Shown: positions 50,617-59,760, counted from the stretch's first letter. The stretch: DNA of 64,000 bases from CAZVPF01 sp964628195 (GCA_964628195.1 CAZVPF010000003.1:1-64000); one strand, 5' to 3'. The notes: generated from the sequence alone by a model not told the origin. A program made the numbers and translations.

Positions 50617-51600
50617 ATGTTTTTTAAGAATAATTCTTATACTTGCTGCTTATTGGTTTTTGCCGCTTTACTTTGCCTTTGCTGTTCAGGGCTCATGGCT
50701 GAGGATACACTGTCATTATATATAGAAAACGACAGCGTGTTCTTAAAGCCTAACGGCCCCCGTGACCGGCATTATACAAGCGGTGTGGAACTGGTTTACT
50801 TCACGCAGCCGGGTTGGAAATGGCTGGACGACTTTTCGAAATGGAACTTCGGTGATCTCGACAGGCCGATCGACAAAGGGGCAGGCTTCTTCATAGGCCA
50901 GCAAATGTACACACCCGACAACCTCGACGATCCTGCATCGCGGAGCCCGCACGATTACCAATTTGCGGCATGGCTGTACGGGGGCATGTTTTTGCAGCGC
51001 GCCACAGATGACATCCTCGACCACGTTGAATTGAATCTCGGGGTCATCGGGCCCTGCGCAGGCGGCGAATGGTTCCAGGAAAATGTTCATAACGTAACAG
51101 GAGGTCTTGACCCTGTCGGATGGGATACCCAGATAGGTAACGAACTTGCCGCTGACTTCATGTTCACAAGGCAAAACCGTTTTCGCGGCGGCATATTCGA
51201 GCCAACCGATTCAAGGGATTTCATCGCAGATTACGGATTTACAGTCGGTTCGGTCCACAGGGATGCTCATGCGGGCCTGATGTTCCGATGGGGCTTCAAT
51301 CTTGATAACTCTTTCGGCCCGGGCAGCCTGACACTGCCAAGTGGTATTTCAAGCCTGCGATTTGACCGCAATAAACATAACGGCTATGTCTTTATAAGGG
51401 CATCAGGCCACGCAGTTCAGTACAACCGATTTCTGACCGGCCTTGACCACGAGCCGTTCGTGGGTAAACTGCAGATCGGGTTTGTTTATAAATACAAACA
51501 GCTCGAAATAGGTTATTCACAAACTCACTCAACGGATCTTTATGAACAGCAGACAGACTCGGACAGCATAGGCGCACTGACGGTCACCTGGAGATTTTAG
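50617..51600 (+). CDS. lpxR: Lipid A deacylase LpxR family outer-membrane protein
   Basis: A 327-residue protein with a signal peptide (YTCCLLVFAALLCLCCSGLMA). SLYIENDSVFLK and DRHYTSGVELVYFTQPG match the LpxR (DUF2219) Asn-Asp and Thr catalytic segments, and QENVHNVTGG contains a candidate for the catalytic His. The C-terminus ends LTVTWRF, a beta-barrel outer-membrane end with terminal Phe. LpxR removes the 3'-acyloxyacyl group of lipid A, so together with lpxD and lpxI in this window the organism both makes and may remodel lipid A. Divergent from queG. Confidence 0.85.
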   Translation: MFFKNNSYTCCLLVFAALLCLCCSGLMAEDTLSLYIENDSVFLKPNGPRDRHYTSGVELVYFTQPGWKWLDDFSKWNFGDLDRPIDKGAGFFIGQQMYTPDNLDDPASRSPHDYQFAAWLYGGMFLQRATDDILDHVELNLGVIGPCAGGEWFQENVHNVTGGLDPVGWDTQIGNELAADFMFTRQNRFRGGIFEPTDSRDFIADYGFTVGSVHRDAHAGLMFRWGFNLDNSFGPGSLTLPSGISSLRFDRNKHNGYVFIRASGHAVQYNRFLTGLDHEPFVGKLQIGFVYKYKQLEIGYSQTHSTDLYEQQTDSDSIGALTVTWRF

Positions 51601-51733
51601 ATGTTGAAGGTTGCTCTTGCCCGGTCCTGTCCGGAGGTAAAAAGTTCTTTTACATCAAATTGATTTATCAGAGATGACGTAAAAAGATTTTATAATTTTA
51701 AAACATAACGGTCGGGTACCCCCCCAAAAAAAA

Positions 51734-51762
51734 TTGATTCTGACCGCAAAATTCGTTATTAT
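51734..51762 (+). promoter_or_regulatory. Promoter of the Tat sulfatase gene
   Basis: TTGATT (51734-51739) and TATTAT (51757-51762), spacer 17 bases, about 32 bases before the start codon. Confidence 0.55.
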
Positions 51763-51794
51763 TAAGGCAATCTTGTTTATTCAAAGGGTCTTAT

Positions 51795-53291
51795 ATGCTT
51801 TATAATAATTCTAAAACCACAAGAAGAAGTTTCATGCAGGCTGTTGGCGCCGGTATCGCGGGATTGTGCCTTACCGGTTGTAATTCCAAAAAGCAGCCTG
51901 CCAGCGAACAAACCTTAGCCTCCGAAAAACCCAACATAATACTGATAATGGCGGAAACATTATCAGCCAAAGAGTTAGGTTGCTACGGTAACAAAAAGCA
52001 CAAAACACCAAATATAGATAAACTTGCCAAAAACGGTGTACAGTTCCAGACCTGCTGGGCAACGGCAATATGCATACCCAGCCGGGCCGAAATAATTACA
52101 GGCAGATACGGTTTCAGAACCGGGTGGTTCCATAATCTGCTACGCGTACCGGGCGGTGAACCATACAAAATGCAAAAGCTGACCGAAAGGAACATGATAA
52201 TTACCGAACCGCTCAAAAAGCAGGGCTATGCGACCTCGTTCGCGTCTAAATGGCAGCTTCCGGGCGACCCGGGCGAGTATAGCTTTGACGAATCAAACTG
52301 GTGGCCGGGGTACTTCCACACCCCTGAGATGAAAAAGGCCTACGAGGAGAAAAACGACGGCTTCAGGACACCTGATTACGGGTTCACTCCCGACTTCTGG
52401 AATCCTTTCCTTGTTGAAAACGGAGAAGTCCTCAAAACCACGGACGAAGACTTCGCTCCCGACATCTGGGTGGACTTCATAAATGACTTTGCGAAGAAAA
52501 ATGCGCAAAAGAACAAACCGTTTTTCACCTATTATGCCGCCAACCTCTGCCACTCGGGCTGGGATGTTCACCAGCAAAGGCATTGTTATGTCTCAGTGCC
52601 GGAGGTTGATGAAAACGGTGAAAAGACCGGAAATATAACACCGGGCAGCTACAAAGCCAATATCGAATACCTGGACTATCTCGTAGGTAAAATAGTTAAA
52701 AATCTCGAAGACCTCGGTATCCGCGACAACACTATTATTATGTTCACCGCAGACCACGGATCGGATAACTACGGTAAATGGTTCATGGTCGAAGAAAGAG
52801 GCATTCGGGTTCCGATGATCGTAAACTGTCCCGGGAAGGTCCCCCCAAGGGGCAAATGCAATACCCTGATAGACTTTTCGGATATTTTCCCAACCGTTTG
52901 TGAGTTAGGCAAGGGAGAAATACCTTCAGATTATGTTATCGACGGACAGAGCTTTGCACCGCTTGTTCTCGGCAAACCTTTCGTCGAAAGAGACTGGATA
53001 TTCAGCTATGTCGGCGACCAGCGGGCGATGCGTGACCGTCGTTGGCTGCTCGACGGGAACGGCCGTTTTTACGACTGCGGCGATGACAGGGACGAAAATA
53101 ATTACAAGGATGTAACAGGTTCAAATGACCCTCATGTAATCGCAGCTCGAAACAGGTTTGAAAAAATATTAGAAAACCTGCCCGGCCCCGACCTCGATAA
53201 CGCTTATGTGCAGGAATGTCTTGAAAAAATAGAAAAAGCCAAGAGGAAAAAAGGGCTTTACGATAAATTCAAAAAGGCCGGAAAAATTTAA
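51795..53291 (+). CDS. Sulfatase with Tat lipoprotein signal
   Basis: A 498-residue enzyme. The N-terminus TTRRSFMQAVGAGIAGLCLTGC has a twin-Arg signal and a lipobox (LTGC). C93-I-P-S-R is the C-x-P-S-R motif whose Cys becomes formylglycine, and MFTADHGSDNYGKW is the C-terminal metal site. A variation is seen at the first metal site: sulfatases usually have two Asp (ADDLG), while here it reads AETLSAKELGCYG. The protein needs a sulfatase-maturating enzyme encoded elsewhere. It probably removes sulfate from marine-type polysaccharide. Confidence 0.88.
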   Translation: MLYNNSKTTRRSFMQAVGAGIAGLCLTGCNSKKQPASEQTLASEKPNIILIMAETLSAKELGCYGNKKHKTPNIDKLAKNGVQFQTCWATAICIPSRAEIITGRYGFRTGWFHNLLRVPGGEPYKMQKLTERNMIITEPLKKQGYATSFASKWQLPGDPGEYSFDESNWWPGYFHTPEMKKAYEEKNDGFRTPDYGFTPDFWNPFLVENGEVLKTTDEDFAPDIWVDFINDFAKKNAQKNKPFFTYYAANLCHSGWDVHQQRHCYVSVPEVDENGEKTGNITPGSYKANIEYLDYLVGKIVKNLEDLGIRDNTIIMFTADHGSDNYGKWFMVEERGIRVPMIVNCPGKVPPRGKCNTLIDFSDIFPTVCELGKGEIPSDYVIDGQSFAPLVLGKPFVERDWIFSYVGDQRAMRDRRWLLDGNGRFYDCGDDRDENNYKDVTGSNDPHVIAARNRFEKILENLPGPDLDNAYVQECLEKIEKAKRKKGLYDKFKKAGKI

Positions 53292-53405
53292 GATCGGCAA
53301 AGGATACCTGTTTTAGTTAAAAAGTTGTCGATTGTCCGGATTATTATTTTTTAATCTGCATCCGAAGTCCTCAGGTCGTTTTAATGCAGATTCTTGCGGA
53401 TTATA

Positions 53406-54329
53406 TTACCTCAGGCTGCCGAGCAGTGAAGCTGCCAAGAGGTCGCCGGCCTCGGTACCCGCGGTTTTGAGCACAAAGTCGTCAATTCCCGTTCCCGGTT
53501 CAAGAAGCTCATATTCGGTATCTGCCGACGAAGACCAGACGATTATAACAACCGGCTTGTCGCGGAGTTTCTGCCGTGCCTGTTTCGCGAAATCCCTTGC
53601 ATCCATATCGGGCAAAGTATTGGAAGTCAGTATAACCCGTGGTGTGATATCGTTAAGGCACTCAAGAGCTTCCTTTGCATTAAAAGCAGGCTTCGGGTCG
53701 AAACCGAGCTTTCGTGCGATCTCTGCGGCCGTGTTCGTCTGAGAAGTGCTGGCACTGAGTATCAAAGCCACCGGTGCGTCCTGGGCAATATTGAGCCTGC
53801 CTGAAGCAAGCCTCTGGCCGGTCGAGGCAAGTGCAAGGAATCTTTCTTCCAGCCTGGCACGGGATATTTCCAGTTCCCTGCATTTGTTTTTCAGTGACTC
53901 AATTATTTGCTCGGCGCGGATTTGAGCATTATGTTCTTCGACTCTTCTGCTGAGCAGCTTCAAGGCCCGCCTGGCCTGATTTGTCACGGCGTCAGCCCCT
54001 GAGCCAAGTGCAATAATATCCGACGCTCCCTCCCGGTAGGCGAGGCTTACAAACTCCGTGCAAGGCAGTTTTTCACCGTACAGCAGCACTAAATTGCAAG
54101 GTGAAACAGACACTGCTTCCTGAATCATTTTCACGGAGAAACAGTCGTCTTCTTTGACGGGCAGGAATACGAGGTTCGCCGTTTTCGGCAAAAGACCACG
54201 CAGTCTTTCATGGTCCTGTACATCGGAGTAATCGACTATACCCAGCTCATTTTCCCTGCAGAACCTTTGCAGCAGTGAAAGATCACAATCAAGTTTAGAA
54301 TCAAATATGAATAAAGCGGTTATTTCCAT
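53406..54329 (-). CDS. Tandem degenerate receiver (pseudo-receiver) protein
   Basis: About 307 residues. The first half (TALFIFDSKLDCDLSLLQRFCREN ... YREGASDIIALGSGADAV) and the C-terminal third (VALILSASTSQTNTAAEIARKLGFDPKPA ... GIDDFVLKTAG) each follow the receiver fold, joined by a coiled-coil (RRVEEHNAQIRAEQIIESLKNKCRELEISRARLEERFLALA). In the second, VILTSNTLP stands where response regulators have hhhxDxxMP, so the phospho-Asp is missing while Lys in FVLK is kept. The start at 54329 is chosen for the MEITALF strand. It is the last gene of the CheY-CheA operon and may bind the kinase as an adaptor. Confidence 0.65.
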   Translation of the reverse strand: MEITALFIFDSKLDCDLSLLQRFCRENELGIVDYSDVQDHERLRGLLPKTANLVFLPVKEDDCFSVKMIQEAVSVSPCNLVLLYGEKLPCTEFVSLAYREGASDIIALGSGADAVTNQARRALKLLSRRVEEHNAQIRAEQIIESLKNKCRELEISRARLEERFLALASTGQRLASGRLNIAQDAPVALILSASTSQTNTAAEIARKLGFDPKPAFNAKEALECLNDITPRVILTSNTLPDMDARDFAKQARQKLRDKPVVIIVWSSSADTEYELLEPGTGIDDFVLKTAGTEAGDLLAASLLGSLR

Positions 54330-54345
54330 ATCAGCGTCCCGTAAT

Positions 54346-56508
54346 TTAGACGAAGCTCGACTGTTCATAAGTCTTGACTCCGTAATATTGTTTCAGGTTT
54401 TCTCCCAAATCCTCAAGCATCGCTTCTTTTTCTTCGCGTGGAGCGAAAAGCACGACTATTCTCGTGCCGCATCTTCCTGCTTCGACTTCCGACATCGCGG
54501 GAAGGGTCCCGAGAACATCTCCGACCCCCTGTATCTTTCTGAGTATAAGGTACGCCACAAGGAAGTCCGGCTGATCGCCGGGGTCAAATTCTATCTTACA
54601 CTTGTAAAGCGAGGCGCCGTCTCTTCTGCGGGATGAAAGGTAAAACTCGCCGGTTGCGTCGAGCACAACCTGCTCACCGTCAAGATCGATGGGCTTTGAG
54701 TCCTCGTCGTTTGGCGTTTCATGGGTTTTCTGGAAACTCTCAAGTCCGGCATTGAGCTTATCCGGAACAGAGGGGAATTTGCCTCCCTGCAGAAACGTCG
54801 CTACAACTTCTTCGAGATAAGAGCTGCAATCGAACAGGACATCGAATACTTCGTCGCTGAGTTCAATTTCTCCATCCCTGGCCCTTGCAAGGATGGTCTC
54901 GGTTCTGTGTGCCACTCCTGAAGGAGTATCCGCCCCGCACATAGTAAGATTGCCCTTGATAGAATGCATGAGCCTGAATACCGAATCGGCCGTATCCCTG
55001 TCCCTGTGCTCGTCAAGTTTCAAAAGCTCCTTATTAAGCTGTGCCAGCATGGTCTCAACTTCCTGCAGGAAAGCAGAATCCGGCTGTTCAACCTCTTCGC
55101 CAATTCCGTCAAAGGCGCTGTTACAAGAGCCTGCCTTGACGGGTTGCTGCTGTTTATCCTGCGGAGTCATTTCCGGTACCTGCTGCCGGCCGTTGTCCGT
55201 GATTTGTGATTCAATCTCCGCGACGGACGCAAAACCTGTTCCTGAATTTTTCTTTTCAAGCTCTTCGGCACCGAGCGTGAGTTCCATAAACCGCGGCAAG
55301 TCTACCACCATTGCCATCTGCCTGCCGCTCAGCACAGCAGTTCCGAGCAGGCCGGGCACATGTATCCCGCCGTCAAACTCGCTGATGACCACCTTCTGCG
55401 GGTTCAGGAAATCCGAAACAACATAAGCAACGCGCTTGCTCTTATATTCGATAATAACAATACGAAGCTGGTCGCTTTCGTTCTCAACGGGCCTCTCACC
55501 GAAAACGTCCAGCAGATCAAACAACGGCAGGATGCTGCCGAGGTACATTATCGTCTTGCCCCTGCCTGTCGTGGTGCTGACCTTATCCGGTGAAACGGAT
55601 ATCGAGGCGACCACTGAAAGTATCGGGAAAGCGAAAAAGGTATTGTTCGCCCGTACAAGCAGCGCATCGGAGATGTTCACGGCTGTGACTTTCGGCAGCA
55701 CGAACGAAAAAGTTGTGCCCTCGCCGGGCTTAGTCTCAATCTTTGTCTCGCCTCCGAGTTCGTTCATTATATTTCTTACAACGTCAAGGCCGACCCCCCT
55801 GCCTGAAGTTGAGCTTGCCTGTTCGGATGTTGAAAACCCCGGCAGGTAAAGATATTCAAGCAGCTCGGTCTGTCCCATCTTCGCCGCAGAATCGGCATCG
55901 CTGTAGCCCTGCTCGACAACCTTATTTCGTATCTTATCGAAATTAACTCCGGCCCCGTCGTCGATCACCTTAATTATGGTGCTGTTCTCGGAGTGGACAA
56001 CCTCAAGCTTAACGGTACCCACGGGGTCCTTGCCTGCATTTCTGCGTGTCTGCTCGTCTTCAATTCCGTGAGCCATCGCGTTGCGTATCTGGTGGGCTAT
56101 CGGGTCATATATTTTCTCGCTTGTCTTCTTGTCGATGCATATATCCTGGCCTGAAACCTCGAAACGGACGGCCTTGCCGAGCCTTCGGGAAGTATCTCTC
56201 GCCAGCCTTTTGAATCTCGCGAACAGGTCGCTCATATCCACCGTCCGCACATCGGATACAAGATTGTGCAGATCAGAAGAAATCCTTGAGGATGTTATCG
56301 CCAGGTCCTTGATATCCTGCGATATTTCATGGGAAACCTCCAGTCCCTCCCGGATATTGCGCCCGAGAGCGTTAAGGTTCGAGCTGACAATAATGACCTC
56401 GCCAGCAAGTTCGAGCATGTTGTCAAGGCTGCTCATCTTTACTACCATGCTCTCGTTTTGCGGGTGCTTTGTGTTTTTCTCGCTAAGTAGCGCTGTATTT
56501 TCAGACAT
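54346..56508 (-). CDS. CheA-type histidine kinase with permuted domain order
   Basis: A 720-residue protein. From the N-terminus: dimerisation helices (about 25-110), ATPase domain (about 120-275) with N143 in HQIRNAMAHGIED, the VIDDGAGVNF and STSGRGVGLDVVRNIM boxes, a CheW-like domain (about 280-415), a Gln-rich linker (430-475), then an Hpt domain with H515 in FRLMHSIKGNL, and a final domain (about 625-710) like the P2-type domain that usually follows Hpt in CheA. Canonical CheA has Hpt first. All kinase motifs are intact. It overlaps the CheY stop by eight bases. No MCP, CheR, CheB or free CheW gene is near. Confidence 0.9.
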   Translation of the reverse strand: MSENTALLSEKNTKHPQNESMVVKMSSLDNMLELAGEVIIVSSNLNALGRNIREGLEVSHEISQDIKDLAITSSRISSDLHNLVSDVRTVDMSDLFARFKRLARDTSRRLGKAVRFEVSGQDICIDKKTSEKIYDPIAHQIRNAMAHGIEDEQTRRNAGKDPVGTVKLEVVHSENSTIIKVIDDGAGVNFDKIRNKVVEQGYSDADSAAKMGQTELLEYLYLPGFSTSEQASSTSGRGVGLDVVRNIMNELGGETKIETKPGEGTTFSFVLPKVTAVNISDALLVRANNTFFAFPILSVVASISVSPDKVSTTTGRGKTIMYLGSILPLFDLLDVFGERPVENESDQLRIVIIEYKSKRVAYVVSDFLNPQKVVISEFDGGIHVPGLLGTAVLSGRQMAMVVDLPRFMELTLGAEELEKKNSGTGFASVAEIESQITDNGRQQVPEMTPQDKQQQPVKAGSCNSAFDGIGEEVEQPDSAFLQEVETMLAQLNKELLKLDEHRDRDTADSVFRLMHSIKGNLTMCGADTPSGVAHRTETILARARDGEIELSDEVFDVLFDCSSYLEEVVATFLQGGKFPSVPDKLNAGLESFQKTHETPNDEDSKPIDLDGEQVVLDATGEFYLSSRRRDGASLYKCKIEFDPGDQPDFLVAYLILRKIQGVGDVLGTLPAMSEVEAGRCGTRIVVLFAPREEKEAMLEDLGENLKQYYGVKTYEQSSFV

Positions 56509-56887
56509 TGCTCATGGCCCTTTCGACAACACGTTTTGCCAGGTTAGGCGTGAAAGGTTTTGTAAGATAATCATCGGCTCCGACCCGCAGGGCTTTTATA
56601 ACGTAATCACTGTCCCGGTGAGTTGAAATTACTATTATAGGCAGCGCCCTGATGTCCGGCCTTCTTCGGATCTCTTCGCAAAGCTCATAGCCGTCCATCT
56701 CCGGCATTACAAGGTCAGTGAAAACCAAGTCCACGCTCTCATGCTCGAGCTTTTCAAGGGCTTCTATGCCGTTTGACGCCTCGGTCACCTCAATATGAAG
56801 CTCGTTAAGCGAAGCTGCAACTGCTTTGCGCATCGTCTGGAAATCCTCCACGACCAGCGCTTTTAACTGTCCGTCTTTTCCCGGCAT
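56501..56887 (-). CDS. CheY-like single-domain response regulator
   Basis: A 128-residue receiver domain. LKALVVEDFQTMRKAVAAS provides the acidic pocket (E-D), VDLVFTDLVMPEMDGYE the phospho-Asp, PIIVISTHRDSDYV the Ser/Thr switch and GADDYLTKPFTPN the Lys. GAGGAG precedes the ATG. It is the first gene of the operon and the likely phosphate acceptor of the permuted CheA. With no output domain it could act on a motor or another partner, which is not visible in this window. Confidence 0.93.
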   Translation of the reverse strand: MPGKDGQLKALVVEDFQTMRKAVAASLNELHIEVTEASNGIEALEKLEHESVDLVFTDLVMPEMDGYELCEEIRRRPDIRALPIIVISTHRDSDYVIKALRVGADDYLTKPFTPNLAKRVVERAMSNV

Positions 56888-56975
56888 ATTTTACTCCTCT
56901 TTATCATTTACTGCCGTGTCTTTGAGTTTTGTCCCTAAGCCCGGCTAGACTTCATTTACACATAGACCCTTATAC

Positions 56976-57004
56976 TGTATTTGTATCGGAATAATAAATG
57001 TCAA
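56976..57004 (-). promoter_or_regulatory. Promoter candidate for the CheY-CheA operon
   Basis: On the minus strand TTGACA (56999-57004) and AATACA (56976-56981) with a 17-base spacer. The -35 is ideal, the -10 weak. The 313-base gap between the CheY start and the spermidine synthase-like gene holds nothing else recognisable. Confidence 0.35.
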
Positions 57005-57200
57005 ACTTAGTCAAAAATTACAGCCGTGGTATAGCAAAACGCTAAACAGCCTGATTTTGCAGCTCTGAACGCCGGTTAGTTCCAAAAAGGAAAGGCCTGT
57101 CGGTAAATTTAAAACAGCAATGGCGGTAAACGCTCCGACCTGTGTGAGTACAGGCATTGAAAAACCTGTTTATATAGGACCGGCAGCAAGGCCCGGAAGA

Positions 57201-59258
57201 CTATTTCAGCGTGCGGTCCAGTATCTGGAGCAGGTTAATATGGTCGTCGGTCCAGAGGTCGATATCTTTCCGGCCGGGTCGTTTCGGTGTGGAACTTGAC
57301 AATATAACAGGGTCGGTGAGGACAATGTTGCTGTTTGTCAGAAGTATCCAGTCAGCCGAATAAACAGCCCTGTCCGGGTCCTCGTTACTTTCAATCCAAA
57401 TACTTTGAAGACCGAAATGCTCAGCCAGCTTCCACACCACCGACTGAAGGTCGAGATGAACAGTGGAAATATGAGCGGCTATAACACCGCCGGGCCTGAG
57501 GCGTGAAAGATAGACATTGAAAGCCTCTTTTGTGAGCAAATGAACGGGTACGGCGTCGCTGCTGAACGCGTCAAGGACAAGGATGTCGAATTTACGATCG
57601 GTCCGCTCCAGCGAAAGCCTCGCATCGCCCTGAACGACATCTACCGCCCCCTTGCAGTTATGCAAAAAAGTAAAACGCTGCTTGGCCTGGGCGATAACCT
57701 CCGGGTTTATCTCATAAAAAGTTATGGTGTCTTCGGGCTTGAGGTAGGTACATATCGTCCCGGCCCCGAGGCCCACTGCGCCAATATCCAGTGACGATTT
57801 GTCAAGGCTGTTCAAAAGCAGCCCGACACCGCTTTGAGGCCCATAGTAAGCCGTTGCCCACCCGGACTTAACAGGGTCGGTAAACTGGACACCGTGAAAG
57901 GTCGTGCCATGCTGCATAAGTATCCGCCTCTGGTCCGGCTGATCCCCATATTTTTCCCATATTGTAACAACCCCGTAAAAGTTGCGGTTGGCGTAAATTG
58001 CCCGTTCGTTATCGGCGCCTCTCTTGTTGTGCCCGAAAAGAGCGATCCCAGCGGTAAAAATAACAACCACGGCAAGGGCGTTTCGCCTTCGCGACTGCTT
58101 CTTGCTGCTTGTGGGCTGGGCGAACATTATAAAAAGGCACGCCCCGAGCACACCGAGCCAAAGCTCGAGATAGCTGTTGAAAATCAAAGGAGCAATGACC
58201 GCCACCATCGCCCCACCGACGGCCCCGCCGATCGAAATGCAAAGGTAATACCCGGTCAGGTGCCGAGGCTCAGGGCGGCTTGCATAAAGCTCGCCGTGAC
58301 AAACCATACACAGCGTAAACAGCAAAAAGCAGTAAACCCCGATCACATGGCCCGCGCCGAGTTCGAGCTCGTTTGCCCGAACAAAAACCGCAGCAACTAT
58401 AGCGACCATAAACAGAACCGTAAAAACGCCCCTGTTGTAAAAACCCCTTCCCGCAAAACAGATTATGAACGTAAGCAGGTATATAACAAGCGGCAGTATC
58501 CAAAGTATCGGCACGACCGCAAGGTCGAGGGTTATCTTGTTCGTAACCGCCAGAAGTTCCATGCTTGCCGCCGCGGCAAGTGCAACCCACAGCAAATAAG
58601 GAACTCTGGATATTTTTCGCTCAGGTGCTTTTTGGTCCTCAGCCTCCTGTATTTTCAAGTCCCCACCTTTTCGCAGGAGCATCAGCGCGCAGCCTATATT
58701 CAGGGCGGCAAATAACAGCAGCGCCCCGCCCCACGTATACGCTGTGGCTGCCCTAGATAAATGAGGCTCGAAAAGCAGCGGAAAGGAAACCAGCGCAAGC
58801 ATCGATGCGAGATTCGAAACCGAATACAAACCATAAACACGCCTCGAGCCGGTCAGGCCCGCGTACCACCTCTGAAGCAAGGGCCCCGTCGAGGCAAGCA
58901 AAAAGTAAGGCATGCCGACTGTCATCATAAGCACGAGCAGTATCTTGGTCAACGGTTCGTCGCCCGAGGCCGGCTGCATCTGACCGGCGGGAATAATCGG
59001 AAGCGAAAAAAGCGCAAGAACGCTTAATATTATATGTATCACCGCATGGTGTCGGGCCCGCAGGAATCTCGAGCCGAGGTGAGCGTATGCGTATCCTGCC
59101 AGGAGCAGCAACTGGAAAAAGAGCATGCAGCCCGTCCATACCTCCGCGCTGCCGCCGAACCACGGCAGCAGGAATCTACCCATTATAGGCTGTACCTGGA
59201 AAAGCAGAAACGCACCGAGGAATATTGTGCAGCCGTAAAGTAATACAGATTTATTCAA
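57201..59258 (-). CDS. Membrane-fused spermidine synthase-like protein
   Basis: A 685-residue fusion. The first about 400 residues contain around ten to twelve predicted membrane helices (for example VLLYGCTIFLGAFLLFQVQPIMGRFLLPWF). The last 230 residues are a spermidine synthase/SAM-methyltransferase-type domain with DIGAVGLGAGTICTYL (nucleotide loop), ITFYEINPEVI and FDILVLDAFSSDAVPVHLLTKEAF. Such fusions are common in bacteria and few are characterised, so aminopropyl transfer is not certain. The gene is followed 16 bases upstream by a small membrane cytochrome-like gene. Confidence 0.85.
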   Translation of the reverse strand: MNKSVLLYGCTIFLGAFLLFQVQPIMGRFLLPWFGGSAEVWTGCMLFFQLLLLAGYAYAHLGSRFLRARHHAVIHIILSVLALFSLPIIPAGQMQPASGDEPLTKILLVLMMTVGMPYFLLASTGPLLQRWYAGLTGSRRVYGLYSVSNLASMLALVSFPLLFEPHLSRAATAYTWGGALLLFAALNIGCALMLLRKGGDLKIQEAEDQKAPERKISRVPYLLWVALAAAASMELLAVTNKITLDLAVVPILWILPLVIYLLTFIICFAGRGFYNRGVFTVLFMVAIVAAVFVRANELELGAGHVIGVYCFLLFTLCMVCHGELYASRPEPRHLTGYYLCISIGGAVGGAMVAVIAPLIFNSYLELWLGVLGACLFIMFAQPTSSKKQSRRRNALAVVVIFTAGIALFGHNKRGADNERAIYANRNFYGVVTIWEKYGDQPDQRRILMQHGTTFHGVQFTDPVKSGWATAYYGPQSGVGLLLNSLDKSSLDIGAVGLGAGTICTYLKPEDTITFYEINPEVIAQAKQRFTFLHNCKGAVDVVQGDARLSLERTDRKFDILVLDAFSSDAVPVHLLTKEAFNVYLSRLRPGGVIAAHISTVHLDLQSVVWKLAEHFGLQSIWIESNEDPDRAVYSADWILLTNSNIVLTDPVILSSSTPKRPGRKDIDLWTDDHINLLQILDRTLK

Positions 59259-59274
59259 TTCATCCGTTTTTATA

Positions 59275-59760
59275 TTAATCTCTTTCGCTCTCTTTTAGAG
59301 GAGGTGTTTGGTGGAAATTCCCGTGAGGCTTTCCTTGAGCGGCCTCTTTCTTGTATTGGCTTAAATGCTTACTTCCTTGCAAAATATAACTCCATGGCGG
59401 AAGTTCGGTCACTGTCCCTGCCACAAGAAATACAGCTATCAGCACCGCTGCAGCCAACTCAACAGGCCTGCGTATGCCTTTTTGGGCTTTGCTGCGGATA
59501 TAACTTAACAGGGCACGATAATTAAAATATAGATGGAAAATTGAAACAACCAGAAAGACCGTCGAGGCGGTTAGATGCTGGGCCATCCAGCCATCTCTGC
59601 CAAGCAGCCAGAATTGCCATCCGGTTCTTCGTGCCTGCCCGCCGGATGGTGCCAAATAAAGCACCAAGCCGGAAAAAACCATGACCAGGAAACTCAAAGT
59701 AAGCAAAAATGAGATAAAACTACGCCAATGGAAACTGGGTTTTTCGCTTTTTTGAACCAT
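59275..59760 (-). CDS. DUF4405-like small membrane cytochrome b protein
   Basis: About 161 residues with three to four helices: FISFLLTLSFLVMVFSGLVLYLAP, MAQHLTASTVFLVVSIFHLYFNYRALLSYI and VELAAAVLIAVFLVAGTV. The histidines in QHLTAS and FHLYFNY are as expected for heme ligands of the DUF4405/cytochrome b561-type family. The ATG at 59760 has AGGG eight bases upstream; a longer in-frame start is not needed. It may pass electrons across the membrane. It is followed by the spermidine synthase-like gene on the same strand. Confidence 0.7.
   Translation of the reverse strand: MVQKSEKPSFHWRSFISFLLTLSFLVMVFSGLVLYLAPSGGQARRTGWQFWLLGRDGWMAQHLTASTVFLVVSIFHLYFNYRALLSYIRSKAQKGIRRPVELAAAVLIAVFLVAGTVTELPPWSYILQGSKHLSQYKKEAAQGKPHGNFHQTPPLKESERD

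Noticed and set aside
53357..53386. Inverted repeat AATCTGCAT/ATGCAGATT between the sulfatase and pseudo-receiver genes as a terminator
   Set aside because: No U-run follows the stem on either strand; the T-run lies on the wrong side.
56888..57200. Possible cyclic-di-GMP or other riboswitch before the CheY gene
   Set aside because: The conserved bases of the GEMM class were looked for by eye and not found.
57120..57299. 60-codon plus-strand frame across the end of the spermidine synthase-like gene
   Set aside because: No ribosome site and it overlaps the 3' end of a well-supported gene.
57834..58715. 293-codon frame antisense to the membrane-fused spermidine synthase gene
   Set aside because: Basic, low-complexity translation without motifs; the opposite strand encodes clear membrane helices.
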